From Botryotinia globosa (lineage: Eukaryota; Ascomycota; Leotiomycetes; Helotiales; Sclerotiniaceae), in the NCBI GenBank assembly GCA_014898425.1, contig RCSZ01000004.1:868001-932000 (forward strand): 64,000 nucleotides of DNA. The letters run 5' to 3'. Below, piece after piece: positions 59,916-64,000 of this stretch (positions are counted from its first letter, which is position 1; each line of letters begins with the position of its first letter). The position numbers were made by a program, and so were the translations under genes. The notes beneath the pieces were generated by a model, which saw nothing but the letters and a program-made list of their open reading frames with translations, had not been told where the DNA came from and did no database searches.

Positions 59916-61222
59916 AAAGAGCTTTTTGGGAAAGGGGGGAGGGGATTCTGGGGAGTTATAGGAGTTCAGGGAGATTTGGGAATCATGAATATATACCCAA
60001 GGGAATCTCTTCTCATTCATCCTCAATAAACACAACATACTAGAAAATTTCGAAAACCAAAAAAAAAACACTCAAAAAGACAAAAGAAGATCCCAAAAAA
60101 AGATTTAAAAAATTCTATCTAATAAAAAATCAATATATTTTACCCCCAAAATAATCTCATCTCATCAAGAACTCGCTACAAGAGTGAAAATGTAAAGAGA
60201 ATCAAACCATAATGAGCTGAATCAACAAGAAAAATAGATACCAGGTATGGTATATCAATCCAATTCCACCAATTGATTAGATTTCCTCAGATCTGTGAAG
60301 CCCCAGCACCGAAATTCTAAAAAGTGAGTAAGCTATTGGGGTACATACGAGCAACTATTCGAATAATCGACCCAGCTTCCTTTTCTCATACAAGTCGCAT
60401 ACATACATATCTTACAATCCCTTCCACCATCGAAACCAAATCTCTCTCACTCTTCCATATTTTTTATTTCCAATCATACATACCAATTCGAGTAGGAAAG
60501 ATTGATAAAAATACAGATAAATTCTTGCTCAATATAGTTGAAGAAGTATCTAGGAAGAATCAGGAAGGGAGACTCTCCAATCCATCTACAATTGATACCA
60601 GTATACGTAAGATTTAACTCGTCCGCGGGTATTGTATCATACCCCTTATAATGATACTGTCGGATCATTGAGTTGGATGAGTGGCAGTCAAAAATATCGG
60701 ATGAAGAAAGGGATTAGAGAAAGGAAGTGGACGTTAGAATTCATGTACGAAGTCGAAACAGCTAGGTAGGTAGTTATGAGTTAAGGATTTAATCTACTAG
60801 TATATTGAGATTATGGAGCGTCGTTTCCTTGATCCCACAATCATGGAAGATGCAAACGATACAATGTGAGTAAATGCCTGGTGATTTGAAGTCTTCCATG
60901 GCCATCAAAATTTGAGGAGTGGGTATCATAAGCGATACAAGTTAAAATTTTGTGACACAGTGAATCACATTCCAAGAAAAGATGATAACTAGGTACGCTG
61001 ACATCATCTTCAGACCATAGTATATATAGCGAAAAAAGTTGAGATTGTAAGTATAGCTAAGCTAATTATCCATTGAAATATCATATCGTCATAACCCATA
61101 TCCGTCCGTCCGTCCATCCATCCATCCATTCCGTTCCCAATTACCATCCGAAGCTATTTATCTAGCCATTGCATTCTATGCTTTATTGCAGAACACATTC
61201 TTTCATTCCAACTCCAAACGCC
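59916..61222. other. Intergenic between convergent genes
   Basis: Contains A-rich and polypurine stretches near 60050-60130 and the TCCG/TCCA microsatellite. A 97-codon plus frame at 60324-60617 is not supported. Confidence 0.4.
61101..61129. repeat. TCCG/TCCA tetranucleotide microsatellite
   Basis: About seven units, three TCCG followed by four TCCA, about 95 bases beyond the stop codon of the DJ-1-like gene. Confidence 0.8.
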
Positions 61223-62211
61223 TTAGATGTCAATTCCATCAACAACAATACCCTTCTTCCATTCATACTCCATAAACTTAGCAATCTCACCAGCAGTCTC
61301 TTCATTGACCATAACGCTGACAAGATACAAACTAGCATCAAGTCCACAAGTGATGGCTCCGGTGGTGATAACGCGAAGGCCACCAAGACGTAAAGCAGCT
61401 CTACGAGCATTACTTTCACGACGATTGTTTGACTCCTTCCAAGCATTGGAGCCCTTACGAGCATTTGATGGACGTCTAGCATCAGACTTGCGACGAACGT
61501 ATTGACTCTCCTCTGGAGAATCAATATCAAATCGAAGGTTATTCACCACATATCTCTCCTCAACAACATCACAACGTTCTGCCAAGTCTCTTTGTGCGGC
61601 CTCACTATTGATATTTTCGAATTTGGCGAAGTAGTCTGGGTGGGTGGTAGCTGAAAGACCGTGAAGGATACCTTGCTGAGCAAGGAAGAGAGAACCGGTG
61701 CAGATGGATAGAAGTGTGCGTTCCTTCTCAGGATGTTTCTTCTGCAAATCAGAGAAAGCTCTGATGAGACCAAGAGGTTCAGCTTTGTTCTTGAGGACTT
61801 GATCAGATCCACCACCTGGAACGATGAGAATATCGTATTGTGAAAGAGTGGCATAAGCGTCTTTGTAATTGAAGTGAGCACGGAATGCAGCTCCTTGATT
61901 GGAGACGGTAAATTCCTCGGCAGCAACGAACTTGCAATCGAATGCCTTGGATTCTGAAATGAAAGAGTTGAAGGTTAGCAACTGAAGAAACGATGATGAT
62001 CAAAAGTAAACATCAACAACAAACAAAGAGTTCTTCTCATCTGACCTCAAGTACATTCAATCATAAGAGTAAACGAATCAAACTTACTTGGATCATTGAC
62101 ATCATGCTGAGCACGGCTAAGGACTTCAAGGGGACCGATGAAATCCAAAGCATCCATGCCAGCATGAAGTGTGAATAACACTTTGATGATAGGAATTTCT
62201 GGTGTTGACAT
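61223..62211 (-). CDS. DJ-1/PfpI (class I glutamine amidotransferase-like) protein with Ser/Asn/Arg insert
   Basis: Exons 62211-62088 and 61953-61223 (GTAAGT donor, phase 1) give 284 residues. Family features: KVLFTLHAGMDALDFIGPLE at the N-terminus, YDILIVPGGGSD with the oxyanion loop, and the nucleophile elbow LLSICTGSLFLAQQGILHG. ATTHPDYF follows and the C-terminal helix is ITCGLDASLYLVSVM. Known relatives include isonitrile hydratases, glyoxalase III-like enzymes and AraC-type regulators. A low-complexity insertion of about 34 residues (SDARR, SNARK, SNAWK, SNNRR, SNARR) lies between the core and the last strand, unusual for the family. Substrate unknown. Confidence 0.88.
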
Positions 62212-64000
62212 GATTGCGACTGAAGAAGTATATCAAAACGATATGATGTTGAATTGTTCAAGTGGTTGAAGTGGTTGAAGTTGTTGATGAAAAGTTGAAG
62301 AAGATGATTGACTTGATGAAAGGTTGATATTCAGATTGAGTGGATGATGAGGGGGAAGAAGAGGTTATAAAGTATTGGAAACAAGGTCAGGTCGTACGAG
62401 CAAGCAGAAGATCACCATATTCCTCACGTGTTGGATTGAAATGCGGGGTAGCTATGAGGAGGACAATATACTTTTCCTTTTATGGATTAGTCTTTGGATC
62501 GGACAATGCGGGGAATTTACCCCTGTCGCCTTCTCCTTCTCTCTGCCCCTCCTTTTCTTTTTCTCAAGGTACATGTCACACGCGACCACTCCAAGCATTC
62601 CGACCCTTTGATAATCAATCCACGGATATGTCATTAAGCATTGAAGCATTAACAAAGATCAATAGATAATCTTTACTCCATTCATACCTCAAAACAGCCA
62701 AACATGAATATCAATTGACTCCTACTACCGACCTGACAATATGACGATACCAGACCCACACAATCATACCACAATCTGAGATCATTCGATGGTATGATTG
62801 GGCAATTGAAACGCGCATTCCATTGGCTTTTTAAGGTTCAAGCTCATGTATAGAGTTATAATAATTCCCTCAATTTATGGATCTTTGCAGCCTTTGCTGT
62901 CGTATCAAAACGCTATGGGCCGTCGCGTGTTGGGAGCATCGACCGATTGATGAAATGCTTGGCGAAGTCATGATTTTGTTGGATCATTGGCCAGAATCGC
63001 GAATAAAGTTGAGAACTCTAGGAGTTATTCATTGTAGTGGTTGCAGATTGAGCTACTCTCTCAATTCATTTTGAGGATCTCCGAGATATCGAGAGTCTGC
63101 CCTCTTACATTGAATGAGTGATAACCTCAATATGCCCGCCGATGGTAAAGTAGTGGAATCCCCGAACTCACAACTCTCCGATGTAAGGTCGAGTCATGGC
63201 CTCGAAGTTACCTATTAGGCATTTAGTGATGTTCGATTTATTTAATCCTGAGGCCCCTTCACTCACTTACTCTTTATGCATCGATTGACGACATGGTCAA
63301 TGTATCCAAAGCTTCGTCTCCTCAATGAAGCATGCAGACATCACGCCAGCAACACATGCATTCCTTGAGGTTTTACTGGAAATCATGCAGAATCATGTGA
63401 CTTGTTTCTGTCGACCAAACAGTAATAAGGACGATAGCTTCCAATTCTCACCAATTGCATCATTAAAATTGAAGCATCCAAGGAAAGTCTCTTGATTGTG
63501 AATTATCTCGAGTCCTATACCTCTATGAGCCGAGAACAATGGGAAGCCTCAATATGACAATATGAGTTAATGGAGTCATCGAATCGACTTGGCTTCTAGG
63601 ATCCATAAGCTCTGGAGAATTGGGAAAATAACTTGGGTATGTCGATGGTAGAGGTTATAGTAGGAACTCAAACAAATGATCGGTTTAGTTTGATATTGAT
63701 CTATTTAACGAAGTGCAGGTCTTCAAAATGTGGTATCTCCCCCGTTTTGCTGAACTAGTTATACACAATGACAGTCTCAAGCATCTCGCTCTCCTGACTC
63801 TCTAAGCAAATAACTGTCTCGGCGGATGTCCCTTCGCCCTACCAATTCATGGCGAAACAGCCTGTTCCCTAGCCACAGGGTCCTAATTTCATTCTTCCTC
63901 GTCTCCTAATGTTCACATATTCATCGAGCAATCATGCAAAGACAAACAACGGGACATGCCCTACTCGTGGACGAACGAAGTCTGGGTTGACAGAAGTAAG
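62212..64000. other. Intergenic to the window end
   Basis: Promoter region of the DJ-1-like gene, then sequence with only short, feature-free frames (62340-62669, 62877-63074). A gene entering from beyond the window cannot be excluded. Confidence 0.4.

Noticed and set aside
59363..60071. Long minus-strand frames opposite the coiled-coil gene
   Set aside because: Shadows of a Glu/Lys-rich coding strand; Phe/Leu/Ser-rich and without family features.

Overview
The window looks like nuclear DNA of a filamentous ascomycete, most likely a leotiomycete close to Botrytis/Sclerotinia. This is inferred from short introns (about 45-75 nt, GTAAGT/GTATGT donors, CTAAC/CTGAC-like branch sites), modest GC with very AT-rich islands, and the gene set: striatin, Rad14, Pho88, PIG-P, G1 peptidase, PDR transporter. 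No tRNA, rRNA or CRISPR was recognised. Exon joins were read by eye from splice signals and protein continuity, so boundaries are predictions.

Layout. 0-9.5 kb: a secreted protein with two tandem eight-cysteine modules, an AT-rich MITE-like element, a small secreted gene with a broken or mis-spliced frame, a degenerate C2H2 zinc-finger fragment and a conserved unknown four-exon gene. 9.5-16.7 kb: an intact eight-exon PDR (ABCG) transporter facing a clearly dead BBE/FAD-linked oxidase. 16.7-31 kb: an accessory, decaying compartment with two broken low-complexity/coiled-coil genes whose stops can be explained by C-to-T change, four MITE-like elements (two of them a Tourist-like pair with TWA duplications), an AT-rich 14-bp tandem repeat, and two F-box-like paralogues, one intact and one decayed. 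31-39 kb: a stand-alone HeLo/STAND-N-terminal-like protein, a single-pass membrane protein with a Thr/Ala/Ser/Pro repeat stalk, an eight-exon Hsp70-like ATPase and a secreted G1 glutamic peptidase.

39.7-64 kb is mostly a conserved housekeeping block: PIG-P (GPI anchor synthesis), striatin (STRIPAK scaffold), Rad14/XPA (nucleotide excision repair), Pho88/SND3 (ER), a mitochondrial phosphate carrier and a DJ-1/PfpI protein. Between them lie small orphan genes, a BTB gene and a two-TM coiled-coil protein.

The genes do not form one pathway. The main story is a sharp contrast between a conserved block and a repeat-rich compartment where genes carry nonsense and frameshift lesions and repeat arms differ mainly by transitions, a pattern expected of RIP (repeat-induced point mutation). 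No previously undescribed system could be demonstrated. The best candidates for novelty are the tandem eight-cysteine secreted protein, the decayed low-complexity gene at 20.3-22.6 kb, the F-box-like pair and the MITE families.
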